NCBI GenBank assembly: GCA_025808875.1 | Contig: CP075528.1 | Coordinates: 2,106,473 to 2,170,472 of the forward strand | From: Enhydrobacter sp. | GTDB lineage: Bacteria; Pseudomonadota; Alphaproteobacteria; Reyranellales; Reyranellaceae | DNA length: 64,000 nucleotides | Direction of reading: 5' to 3' | In this document: positions 8,355 through 16,320 of the stretch, in pieces | Position numbering within the stretch: position 1 is the first letter of the stretch | Layout: every line of letters starts with the position of its first letter | The notes under the pieces: generated by a model | What the model was told of the DNA's origin: nothing | What the model saw: only the letters and a program-made list of their open reading frames with translations | Databases searched by the model: none | Program-made: the position numbers and the translations under genes

Positions 8355-9454
8355 CCTATGCCGCTGTCGGGGGCCAAGCCGCCGAGCCGTGCAATCGCCC
8401 GCCACATTTCGAGTGCTTCGGAAAGGCGGCCCAGCGCCTCATAGCGGTTCGCAAGCTTTCGATACATGCTCGCCTTGACCGTTGCTTGTGGCGGCGGCGG
8501 AAGCAGTATGTCGGCATTAGGAGAACGGCGTCGAACAATGGCCAGCAGACCGCCAAGAATGTTCGATCGATCGGTCTGCCGCCCATGCAGCGGATCAGTT
8601 GAGAAACGGCTGAGGAATTCTCTCGTGATCCGATGGACCGTGCGTGCCGTCTCTGGTCTCCCTACGCTGAGCGCGTGTTCAATGAATCGTCGCGCATTGC
8701 CCCAAGCGAATAATTCACGGTAGGAAGGGGAATCATCGACGAGCCCTCCTGATCGACATACAATATCGATGTGCTCAAGACGGCCAGCGAATTGAACCGC
8801 GACTTCCTCTCCGTTGTTGCTGCTCTGGCCAGGATGTGCCGCATATTTGGCAAGAGTTTCTGGCGTGTAGAGTATCTGTCGTACTGTTGCCAGGCGACAC
8901 CAGAGCTCGAACTCGACACATGTCTTGCCCCATTTTGCCGAAGTTAAGCCTGCATCGATCAACGCGCTTCGTCGAAAGAAACTCGAAACGAAGTACGGCG
9001 TGTAGTCGCACATCAAGTAGTCTATGAAATTGAAGGGGCCGCTTCGCCAGAACCCAGTCTCGCGGCCCGCAATGTCTGTAATGATCGCGTCTCCCGTGAT
9101 CGCCCCGGCTTGAGGATTGGCGAGCAACACTCGAACCGCATGCTCCACCGCATTTGGGAGCAATTCTTCGTCGGCAAGGCAGGAACCAATAAATTCCCCT
9201 TGGCAGCGGTTCAATGCGCGCCAAAGGCCTTCGTTGGGTCCGCGGTCGGGTGCCGAGACTAGCTTGAGAGTCGAGCCGAGGGCGCGCAACTTTTCCAGCG
9301 TGCCGTCGGTAGAGACAGCGTCTTGTACAACAAACTCGATGTTCGTCCACGTTTGGTTGCGAACGCTGCGCAGAGCGCGATCGATTGACGCCGCACCGTT
9401 GCGGACAAACATCAAAATCGAGACGAGCGGCGCCCCGTTGCCGCTGGCATTCAT
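8303..9454 (-). CDS. GT2 family glycosyltransferase with C-terminal TPR-like hinge
   Basis: The N-terminal ~220 residues form a GT-A glycosyltransferase of family 2: PLVSILMFVRN at the start, then STDGT, and SCLADEELLP at the place of the usual nucleotide-binding acidic motif. The C-terminal part contains a TPR-like helix pair (YEALGRLSEALEMWRAIARL). Both parts resemble the GT2 half and hinge of the two fusion proteins at 17995-23170, but the GT41 domain is missing. It is the last gene of a minus-strand operon: dehydratase, kinase, epimerase-like cupin, GT. The acceptor and donor are unknown; the neighbours suggest a deoxy-sugar donor. Confidence 0.87.
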   Translation of the reverse strand: MNASGNGAPLVSILMFVRNGAASIDRALRSVRNQTWTNIEFVVQDAVSTDGTLEKLRALGSTLKLVSAPDRGPNEGLWRALNRCQGEFIGSCLADEELLPNAVEHAVRVLLANPQAGAITGDAIITDIAGRETGFWRSGPFNFIDYLMCDYTPYFVSSFFRRSALIDAGLTSAKWGKTCVEFELWCRLATVRQILYTPETLAKYAAHPGQSSNNGEEVAVQFAGRLEHIDIVCRSGGLVDDSPSYRELFAWGNARRFIEHALSVGRPETARTVHRITREFLSRFSTDPLHGRQTDRSNILGGLLAIVRRRSPNADILLPPPPQATVKASMYRKLANRYEALGRLSEALEMWRAIARLGGLAPDSGIGYTVAESRSNSSTAQST

Positions 9455-9461
9455 CTCGGCG

Positions 9462-9968
9462 CTACCTTCCTTGGTCGCGTTCCGATACGATTGGATTGGT
9501 TATCGGCCACCAGATACTCAATGCCGGATCGTTCCAGGCGATGGTGAACTGCCCAGAACGATCGTACTCGGTGGTTTGCTTGTAGTGAAAGATTGCCGTT
9601 TCGCTCATCACCAGGTGGCCATTGCCGAATTTCGGCGGCACCAACACCTGCAGGCGATTGGTGTCGGACAGCGTGAATGAGGCCCATTGACGGTACTGCG
9701 GCGAATCCGGGTCGTTGTTCACGACAACGAAGTAAAACGTGCCCTGCAGACAAGAAATCAGCTTCCAAGTCTTGGAATCACCGTGTATCCCGCGCAGCAC
9801 ATGGCGGTACGACATGGAAATATCATCTTGGATGAACTCGATGGGAATTCCAGACGAATAGTAGGTGTTTTTGTTATAGGTTTCTACGTAGTGTCCACGA
9901 AAATCCTCGAAGATCGTCGGGGGCTTAATCAGAAGAACGGACTTGAGCTTCGTGGGAAAGACTTCCAT
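9462..9968 (-). CDS. dTDP-4-dehydrorhamnose 3,5-epimerase-like cupin
   Basis: This 168-residue protein resembles RmlC-type sugar epimerases: FEDFRGHYVETYN, then VLRGIHGDSKTWKL (catalytic histidine in the RGIH motif), then NRLQVLVPPKFGNGHLVM. I start it at the ATG at 9966-9968, where the cupin sequence begins; an open frame reaching further upstream is antisense overlap. In Campylobacter heptose loci an RmlC-like protein epimerises a GDP-4-keto-6-deoxy-heptose, and the gene's position next to an HddA-like kinase and a GDP-sugar dehydratase suggests the same here. It starts 5 bp after the kinase stop. Confidence 0.88.
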   Translation of the reverse strand: MEVFPTKLKSVLLIKPPTIFEDFRGHYVETYNKNTYYSSGIPIEFIQDDISMSYRHVLRGIHGDSKTWKLISCLQGTFYFVVVNNDPDSPQYRQWASFTLSDTNRLQVLVPPKFGNGHLVMSETAIFHYKQTTEYDRSGQFTIAWNDPALSIWWPITNPIVSERDQGR

Positions 9969-9973
9969 GGCTC

Positions 9974-10966
9974 CTATTCCTGGCGATAGATGATCGTGGA
10001 ACCGGTGAACTCCGCGTGTACCGGGACGCGCACGAGATGTGCCAAGGCCTCGCGCACGCGAGGCTGATGCTCCGGCGGCACAACGAAGATCATGAAGCCC
10101 GCACCACCGGCGCCGAGAAGCTTGCCGCCCAGTGCGCCTGCTCGCATGGCATCGTCGTAGATGCGGTCTATCGTGGACGTGCTGATTGCGTTGGTGAGAC
10201 TGCGCTTGAGGGTCCAGGTCTCGTGCAGCAGACGGCCGAACGAGTCGAAGTCGCCGCGACGCAGCATCGCGACGGCCTCGGGCACCATGGCCTGCATCTG
10301 CTTGAGCGACTTGGTCTTCTCGTCGAAATTGCTGACCAACTGCTTGGCCAATGCCGTCGAAAGCCGGCTCGTCCCAGTGTAAAAGACCATTAAGCGGCGT
10401 TCGAACTCGTTGCGCTGCTCGTCCGAAAGTTCCAGCGGATCGACAGCGAAGTCGCCGTTCGGGTTGAACCTGATGACGTTGAAGCCGCCAAAGGCGCTGG
10501 CGACCTGGTCCTGGCACCCCACGGTCTCCTTGAGCTTGTTCTGCTCAAGATCGATCGCTTCCTGAGCCAGCTCTTGCTTGTCGATCGTCTTGCCGCGCAT
10601 GGCGTGAAGCACGTTGATCAATCCCACGGCGAAGGCGGAGCTGGAGCCGATGCCGGAGCGCGCGGGAAGGTCTCCCTGATGATGGAGTTCTACACCCTCC
10701 TCATCGTCAAAGTTCGCTGTTTGCAGGCCAGCCCTCACGGCCGGATGGAGAATCTCGGAGATCGCCCCGACGGTCTCGATGTGCGACCACACGATGCGGT
10801 GTCGTATACCGAAGAAGGGTGGCAGGTGCCGGCCGGTGATGTAGCAGTACTTGTTGATAGCCATGGAGAGCACGGCGCCGCCGTGCACTCGATACCAATC
10901 GGGATAGTCAGTGCCGCCGCCGAAGAACGAGATTCGGTAGGGCGTACGCGAGATCGCCATATGCAT
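9974..10966 (-). CDS. hddA: GHMP kinase, D-glycero-D-manno-heptose-7-phosphate kinase (HddA-like)
   Basis: The 330-residue product is a GHMP-fold sugar kinase. It opens with RTPYRISFFGGGTDYPDW and HGGAVLSMAINKY, the signature of the HddA group. The ATP-binding motif is PARSGIGSSSAFAVGL, and the C-terminal GHMP motif is LLGAGGAGFMIF. HddA phosphorylates D-glycero-D-manno-heptose 7-phosphate at C1 for GDP-heptose synthesis. A partner carrying both later activities (HddC and GmhB) is encoded at 43683-44897; the isomerase GmhA is not in the window. The start ATG at 10966 follows the dehydratase stop by 56 bp. Another sugar-phosphate substrate is possible. Confidence 0.85.
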   Translation of the reverse strand: MHMAISRTPYRISFFGGGTDYPDWYRVHGGAVLSMAINKYCYITGRHLPPFFGIRHRIVWSHIETVGAISEILHPAVRAGLQTANFDDEEGVELHHQGDLPARSGIGSSSAFAVGLINVLHAMRGKTIDKQELAQEAIDLEQNKLKETVGCQDQVASAFGGFNVIRFNPNGDFAVDPLELSDEQRNEFERRLMVFYTGTSRLSTALAKQLVSNFDEKTKSLKQMQAMVPEAVAMLRRGDFDSFGRLLHETWTLKRSLTNAISTSTIDRIYDDAMRAGALGGKLLGAGGAGFMIFVVPPEHQPRVREALAHLVRVPVHAEFTGSTIIYRQE

Positions 10967-11022
10967 CGGGCGAGATAACCTTATTGCGAGAAATGCCTCA
11001 AGCGAAAGCTGCGGCGGTTGCG

Positions 11023-12039
11023 CTACCGTGTCAGGAAACGGTTGCCCTCGGCGCCGATGCGCCTGCGCCAGTAGTCGAGCAAGTCGCGTAACGTCTGCTC
11101 ATAGGGAATTTCGGGCTTCCAGCCGGTGTGAGCCTCGAACTTGGCTGTGTTGGGGATCTGCAGGTCGGCATCGATCGGCCGCAGGCGGTCGGGGTCGACT
11201 TCGACGCGGATCTGCTCCTTGCAGGGAGAGAAGGAAAGCAGGGTGTTGAGAATGTCACCAACTGTGCAGGAATGCCTGCCTCCGATGTTGTAGTAGGCGC
11301 CGGGCGTCGGCTTCACCGTGACGAGCATGTAGTATGCACGCACCGCATCGCGCACGTCGGCCACGGTTCGAAGCGACTGCAAGTTTCCCACTTTGACGAC
11401 AGGTGGAATGAGGTTCTTCTCGATCATGGCGATCTGCTTGGCGAAGGTCGATTCGGCGAACACGTCGCCGCGCCTGGGTCCCGTATGGGTGAACATGCGG
11501 GTAGTCATTACGGTCATGTCGTACGCTTCCGCATAGAAGCGTCCCACGAGATCGGTCCCAACCTTGGAAATCGCGTAGGGGGAGGCGGGATGGAAGGTGC
11601 ACTCTTCGTCGATCGGCAGTTTTTCCTTGGGGACACGACCGAAGACCTCGGACGAGGCGCAGACGTGGATCACCGCTTTGGGGGCGATGGTGCGTAGCGC
11701 GTCGAGGACCCGCACCGTGCCCTGGATGTTGGTGTCCATGGTATCGATCGGCGCGTCGAAGCTGGTGCGTGGAAAGCTCTGCGCCGCTAAATGGAAGACG
11801 TAGTCTGGTTTCGACGCGGCGATGGCTTCTCGAATTGAGAGCGTGTCTCTGAGGTCGCCGTAGAGCAGGGAGATCCGATCCTTCGAGTTGATGCGGCCGA
11901 TCAGGTTGGAGAGATTGTCGAGAGGGCTGCGCCAACGACACAATCCGACGATCTCCCAATCAGTCTTGTCGAGTAGGTATTCGGCCAGGTGCGACCCGAC
12001 CATTCCAGTGATACCCGTGATGAGGGCCCGTGCGCCCAT
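11023..12039 (-). CDS. GDP-mannose/GDP-heptose 4,6-dehydratase-like extended SDR
   Basis: The 338-residue product is an extended SDR of the GDP-mannose 4,6-dehydratase type: cofactor motif GITGMVGSHLAE, active-site segment HVCASSEVFG, catalytic YAISK, and the substrate segment MFTHTGPRRG. These enzymes convert a GDP-hexose or GDP-heptose to its 4-keto-6-deoxy form. It heads an operon with the HddA-like kinase and RmlC-like cupin, which favours a GDP-heptose substrate (as for Yersinia DmhA or B. pseudomallei WcbK). GDP-mannose cannot be excluded. It is divergent from the methyltransferase gene at 12228, with a ~188-bp shared upstream region. Confidence 0.87.
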   Translation of the reverse strand: MGARALITGITGMVGSHLAEYLLDKTDWEIVGLCRWRSPLDNLSNLIGRINSKDRISLLYGDLRDTLSIREAIAASKPDYVFHLAAQSFPRTSFDAPIDTMDTNIQGTVRVLDALRTIAPKAVIHVCASSEVFGRVPKEKLPIDEECTFHPASPYAISKVGTDLVGRFYAEAYDMTVMTTRMFTHTGPRRGDVFAESTFAKQIAMIEKNLIPPVVKVGNLQSLRTVADVRDAVRAYYMLVTVKPTPGAYYNIGGRHSCTVGDILNTLLSFSPCKEQIRVEVDPDRLRPIDADLQIPNTAKFEAHTGWKPEIPYEQTLRDLLDYWRRRIGAEGNRFLTR

Positions 12040-12227
12040 GCTCTAACGATCCTTTCGATGTTCAACTGCGTTCGCTCTTGCTGGCGATGCGCTACCACAG
12101 GGGGAGGGTTGTCGCTAGTGCCAGCACACTATCGAATCGCCACGCATCGGTTGATTTGAAAGCCCAATCACGGCAATTTTGACGATGGAAGGCGTCTCGA
12201 GTCTGGGCGTGAGGATGGTCGTGATGC

Positions 12228-13481
12228 ATGGGTAATAGATTCAAGAAACTCTTCTCGCGGGCCGCTGTTCAGTCCAAGGATCATCCACCGTCCGCTGCTC
12301 CGCTTCGCAGTCATACCTTGCGTGACAATTACCGACTGACACGGGAGCAGCACGTTTACTGCCTGTCCGTCATTGATCGCATTCAAGGGCTGTATGAAGG
12401 CGCTCCCGAATATGTCGATCATCGAGGACTCGACAGAGAGTTGTACTTTCCAGGTAATGAGTGGGCTGACATCATACCGGTTTCAGGGCTTCGTTTCCGT
12501 CGGGCGTACAACGATATAAACTACTTCAGGCTCATTAGTCCGTTCGCGGGCTTCCATCTTGTCTTCCTCGATCGAGCTGATCAGCGCTTGCATGCCGAGC
12601 CATGGAACGGCGACGTGCTGAGCAATATGCTGGAACAAGGGATAAGCGATGAGATTATCGCGTTCCTCGCAGACAACGTCGTTCCAGCTGACCGCCTTAC
12701 CCGCTGCTGGGGTATCGATGGGAGAGTGGTGTCATGTGCGGACGAATACCGCCAGTATGTCGGCAATGTTCCGCCACGATACATTGTGAGAACGCCACGT
12801 CTTTTTGGAGAGATCGGCGTGGAAGTAAACGGACTGCTGGCAAATCCTGATATTGTTCTTTGTCAATGTAGGCTCAATGGCATGTTGTGTTCCGGCGTGT
12901 TCGACAAGCTCGATTCGGACATAGCCCGAAGAGGCCGCGTGCGCGTCCTGGAAATCGGACCGGGGTACGGCCCGCTCGGGCAGGCTTTGAGGGCGATCTA
13001 TGGCGACAAGCTCGAATACATTGCTGTCGATCTTCCGGGTGTTCTCTACTACCCCGCAGTTTATCTTTCGACGCTGGCCAACGGTGAAGGATGTCATGTG
13101 CTCTTGCCCGGCGATGCCGTTCCGGAGAGCTTCAACTTCCTGTTCGTTGGAAATCATCTGCTCGAGGAGCTCGGCGACCGGCTGGGCCCCATCGATCTGG
13201 CCCTCAACACTATGTCGTTTCCGGAGATGTCGGCGCAGCAGGTCGGCTACTATGCGAAACTGCTGAAGAGGTTGCTGCGGCCCGACGGTATCGTGTTCGA
13301 GGAGAATGCAGCGCTGAAGCCGCATCATACGGACAGCAAGGCGGTGCTGGCAGAGGTGTTCCCGTGTCGAAAGAAGGTGTCATCCGATATCGTCCTGACG
13401 AAGAACTGGTGTCAGGATGTCTGGAGTAGCCGCTACGTGCCGGAAGTCATGAACTGCACGGACACGATGCTGCTTCGATAG
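12228..13481 (+). CDS. Putative sugar O-methyltransferase (SAM-dependent)
   Basis: The 417-residue protein has a long N-terminal domain of unknown role (residues 1-230) and a C-terminal Rossmann methyltransferase domain. The SAM motif I is RVLEIGPGYGPLGQAL at about residue 240, followed by the acidic YIAVDLPG and a late LLRPDGIVFEENA. The layout resembles the family annotated as putative sugar O-methyltransferases in surface-polysaccharide loci. It starts a plus-strand set with the FkbM gene and the DegT-fold dehydratase gene, which suggests a role in finishing the same sugar. The target hydroxyl is unknown. Confidence 0.72.
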   Translation: MGNRFKKLFSRAAVQSKDHPPSAAPLRSHTLRDNYRLTREQHVYCLSVIDRIQGLYEGAPEYVDHRGLDRELYFPGNEWADIIPVSGLRFRRAYNDINYFRLISPFAGFHLVFLDRADQRLHAEPWNGDVLSNMLEQGISDEIIAFLADNVVPADRLTRCWGIDGRVVSCADEYRQYVGNVPPRYIVRTPRLFGEIGVEVNGLLANPDIVLCQCRLNGMLCSGVFDKLDSDIARRGRVRVLEIGPGYGPLGQALRAIYGDKLEYIAVDLPGVLYYPAVYLSTLANGEGCHVLLPGDAVPESFNFLFVGNHLLEELGDRLGPIDLALNTMSFPEMSAQQVGYYAKLLKRLLRPDGIVFEENAALKPHHTDSKAVLAEVFPCRKKVSSDIVLTKNWCQDVWSSRYVPEVMNCTDTMLLR

Positions 13482-13595
13482 CAGCTTGACCTTTAACGCG
13501 GCGACCGGCCGCCATATTCTGGATAGAGCTACACGGCGCTGGACGGCGCAGGAGAGCAAGTTGCTGAAGATCGAGAACAAGAGACCGAGTGCTGA

Positions 13596-14687
13596 ATGAC
13601 CGGGCTTGTCGTCAATCTAGCGCCCATCATGACAGAGCATCTTGTCAGCGAGCGACGTGTGTTCGCAGCCCAACCATTGGTGATTTTCGACGTTGGCGCG
13701 CGTGGCGGTGTCAATCCCGAGTGGGCAGTGTTCGGTGACCAATTACAGGTATTTTGTTTCGAGCCGGACGAGACTGAATGCAAGCGTCTGACGACCAACG
13801 CGCCCCCCCAGATCAAGTATCTACCGTACGCGCTTGGACGATCCTCAGGGGCCGCGACTCTCTACGAGGCCGAGCTCCCCGCCAGCAGCAGCCTCTACAA
13901 GACCCGGATGGAATATTTCGGCCGGTTTGTGAACCGCGACAACGGCATGACGGTGTCGGAGCGCAAGATCACCGTTAGGACGCTTGACGAAGTTGCAGCC
14001 GCAGCTCGCATTTCCTATGCCGACTTCATCAAGCTGGATACCGAGGGCGCCGAACTCGATGTACTCGTCGGCGGCAAGAACACGTTGAATTCGGGCGGGG
14101 TACTCGGGATCCTCAGCGAGATCAGATTTCATCAGGAGATCAACCAATCACCGCCGTTTGCCTCGCTGGATGAACTTTTGCGAGAGCAAGGCTTCCGGCT
14201 CTACGATATCCACGCCAATCGTCACAGCAGGCTGGCATTGCCCTATCCGCAGCGGGCCGAGTATCGGTTGCCAACGGGCGAGCGTTTCTTCGCTTATACG
14301 ACGCGCGGCCAGGTACAGGATGGCGATGCACTTTACTTTCGCGACCTGCTGCTTTCGTCCCCCAGATCGCCGCTCAGCGTCCTGAAACTGTGCTCCCTGA
14401 TGGAGATCTATTCACTCGGCGACTGCGCAGCGGAGCTGATCATTGCGAACAAAGAGCGTTTGCGGTCGATTGCCGATCCGGAGAAATTGCTGGATTTGCT
14501 GGCCTCCGGCATTCGCGGCAGCACGGTCAGCTATCGGGACTATATGGCTGAGTACTTCGCACCGCAGCTGCCACCCGGCGATGTCATGTCGATTGTGTCC
14601 AAGCATGCTTCGGGGAACGTCGAGAGTGCGGCGCCAAAGTGGGCCGGCCTGGTTCAACGCATCGCTCGGCGCTTTCGATTGCGCTAG
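13596..14687 (+). CDS. FkbM family methyltransferase with C-terminal extension
   Basis: This 363-residue protein carries FkbM-type SAM motifs: IFDVGARGGVNPEWAVFG near residue 30, the acidic VFCFEPDETE, and DFIKLDTEGAELDVLVGG near residue 145. A C-terminal helical extension of ~120 residues (including SYRDYMAEYF) follows. The same extension occurs in the FkbM protein at 52417-53478, so the two are paralogues. It probably O-methylates a glycan or glycosyl intermediate. It lies 114 bp after the sugar methyltransferase gene and 234 bp before the DegT-fold gene; the latter gap shows no feature beyond the GGAGG ribosome-binding site of the next gene. Confidence 0.87.
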   Translation: MTGLVVNLAPIMTEHLVSERRVFAAQPLVIFDVGARGGVNPEWAVFGDQLQVFCFEPDETECKRLTTNAPPQIKYLPYALGRSSGAATLYEAELPASSSLYKTRMEYFGRFVNRDNGMTVSERKITVRTLDEVAAAARISYADFIKLDTEGAELDVLVGGKNTLNSGGVLGILSEIRFHQEINQSPPFASLDELLREQGFRLYDIHANRHSRLALPYPQRAEYRLPTGERFFAYTTRGQVQDGDALYFRDLLLSSPRSPLSVLKLCSLMEIYSLGDCAAELIIANKERLRSIADPEKLLDLLASGIRGSTVSYRDYMAEYFAPQLPPGDVMSIVSKHASGNVESAAPKWAGLVQRIARRFRLR

Positions 14688-14921
14688 GCTCGTGTTGGTG
14701 CACTAGGCTTTGTCGATTTTGATTTCGGCTGTTTGTTCCAATATTGTGTCGGCGATTTTGTAGGACCTGCCCCGAGGCTGCTTTGGCGAGCCAGACGACC
14801 ATGAGCAAGGACGGCGGACAGGTGCTTCGTTTTGCTGGCGCGTCAATCAAAGACCTAGGAGTATAGCATGCGTGGTCGTCGCATCCGGCGTCGAGCCGTT
14901 GCCCGCGCCGGAGGATAGTTC

Positions 14922-16262
14922 ATGATGGCGGAACTGCAGCCCACCCATATCTATTCGAAGCCAGCATTCGACGGAGTACCACCGGACGACGAACTCCTCC
15001 TGGCCATTCACAAATACATCGGCGCGTACTGCGACAAGTATCACCGGTTCGCGTTCGATCCCGCCAATCCGGCTGTTCGGCTGCACGAGCCGACTTTCGG
15101 CGCCACCGAGATCGTGGCCGCGGTCGACGTCCTGCTCAGCACGCGAGTCACGATGGGCCCCAAGGTGCGGGATTTTGAGCGCGAGTTTGCCGAAGCATTC
15201 ACGTTCGCGCATGGTATCACCAACAATTCGGGATCTTCCGCCAATCTCCTGGCGGTTTCCGCGCTGTGCAATGTCGCGACGAAGAATCGCCTCCAGCCTG
15301 GAGATGAGGTCATCGTGCCGGCGCTGTGCTGGTCGACGACGGTATGGCCGTTGATTCAGCACGGCTTGGTCCCGGTTATCGTCGACATCGATCCAGCCAC
15401 GTTCAACATCGATCCGGCCGAAATCGAAAGGGCGATCGGTCCGCGAACCCGCGCGGTCATGCCGGTGCATGTCTACGGCAATCCCTGCAATATGGCCGCC
15501 CTTTCGGACATATGCCGCCGGCGCGATCTCATCTTGATCGAGGATTGCTGTGAAGCACTGGGTGCCTACTACGATGGGATACCGGTCGGCAAGTTCGGTG
15601 CCGTTGGGACCTTCAGCTTCTACTTCTCACACCATATGACGACCCTGGAGGGTGGAATCTGTGTGACGGAGAGTTTTGAACTCGCCGAGATGATCCGTAT
15701 CCTGCGAGCCCATGGTTGGGTGCGTGAATTGCGAGAGCCACAAGCGTTCTACGAAAGATACCCGGACATCGATAGGCGATTCCTGTTCGTCAATCAAGGC
15801 TACAACCTGCGTTTGACAGAGCTGCAGGCGGCATTTGGTTTGGTGCAACTGCCGAAGCTGGGAGGCTTCGTCGATGCGCGACGGACAAACACGACCGAAT
15901 GGCAAGGAGCTCTTGGCCGGTGGTCGGCTTTCTTTCATTTTCAGCAGGAGACGCCCAAGGCGCGCAGTTCCTGTTTCGGCTTTCCCTTGGTGTTGAAGGA
16001 AGATGCGCCGTTCCGGGTCGCCGACATCACTTCATTCCTCAATCAGGCGAACATCGAAACCCGTCCGATCATATGCGGCAACATTGCGGCGCAGCCGGCA
16101 ATGCACCTCTACAGGCACCGGGTGGTGGGAAACCTCGGCCACTCGAGCAACGTCATGGAGCGCGGCTTTTCGTTCGGCAACCATCAGGCGGTCGATGAGG
16201 CCGCCCGGATCTACGTTACCGGCAAGTTCGAAGAATTCATGAAGGCGCGAGGGTTGGCTTAG
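14922..16262 (+). CDS. DegT/RfbH-type PLP-dependent sugar 3-dehydratase (His replaces Lys)
   Basis: The 446-residue product has the DegT/DnrJ/EryC1/StrS fold: the GSSANLLAVSAL substrate loop, ALCWSTTVWPL, and IEDCCEALGAYYDG with the PLP-binding aspartate. The loop that holds the PLP-binding lysine in aminotransferases reads FYFSHHMTTLEGG, placing His237 at the lysine position. Loss of this lysine to histidine defines the 3-dehydratases ColD and RfbH/E1, which remove the 3-hydroxyl of 4-keto-6-deoxy sugars. The length and N-terminal extension are closer to RfbH (~437 residues) than to ColD. I infer C3 deoxygenation. No E3-type ferredoxin reductase, which E1 needs, lies in the window, which favours a ColD-like mechanism. 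Confidence 0.85.
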   Translation: MMAELQPTHIYSKPAFDGVPPDDELLLAIHKYIGAYCDKYHRFAFDPANPAVRLHEPTFGATEIVAAVDVLLSTRVTMGPKVRDFEREFAEAFTFAHGITNNSGSSANLLAVSALCNVATKNRLQPGDEVIVPALCWSTTVWPLIQHGLVPVIVDIDPATFNIDPAEIERAIGPRTRAVMPVHVYGNPCNMAALSDICRRRDLILIEDCCEALGAYYDGIPVGKFGAVGTFSFYFSHHMTTLEGGICVTESFELAEMIRILRAHGWVRELREPQAFYERYPDIDRRFLFVNQGYNLRLTELQAAFGLVQLPKLGGFVDARRTNTTEWQGALGRWSAFFHFQQETPKARSSCFGFPLVLKEDAPFRVADITSFLNQANIETRPIICGNIAAQPAMHLYRHRVVGNLGHSSNVMERGFSFGNHQAVDEAARIYVTGKFEEFMKARGLA

Positions 16263-16320
16263 CTGTTGCGAGTTCTCTTCAGCCCGGTGCAACGACAGCG
16301 GCCGGATGGCGCGCCGCAGC

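Noticed and set aside
9969..10517. N-terminal extension of the epimerase-like cupin
   Set aside because: The sequence before the ATG at 9968 is antisense overlap with the kinase gene, and its residues fit no cupin.
14922..16262. Ordinary sugar aminotransferase
   Set aside because: The PLP-binding lysine is replaced by histidine (His237), so transamination by the normal route is not expected.
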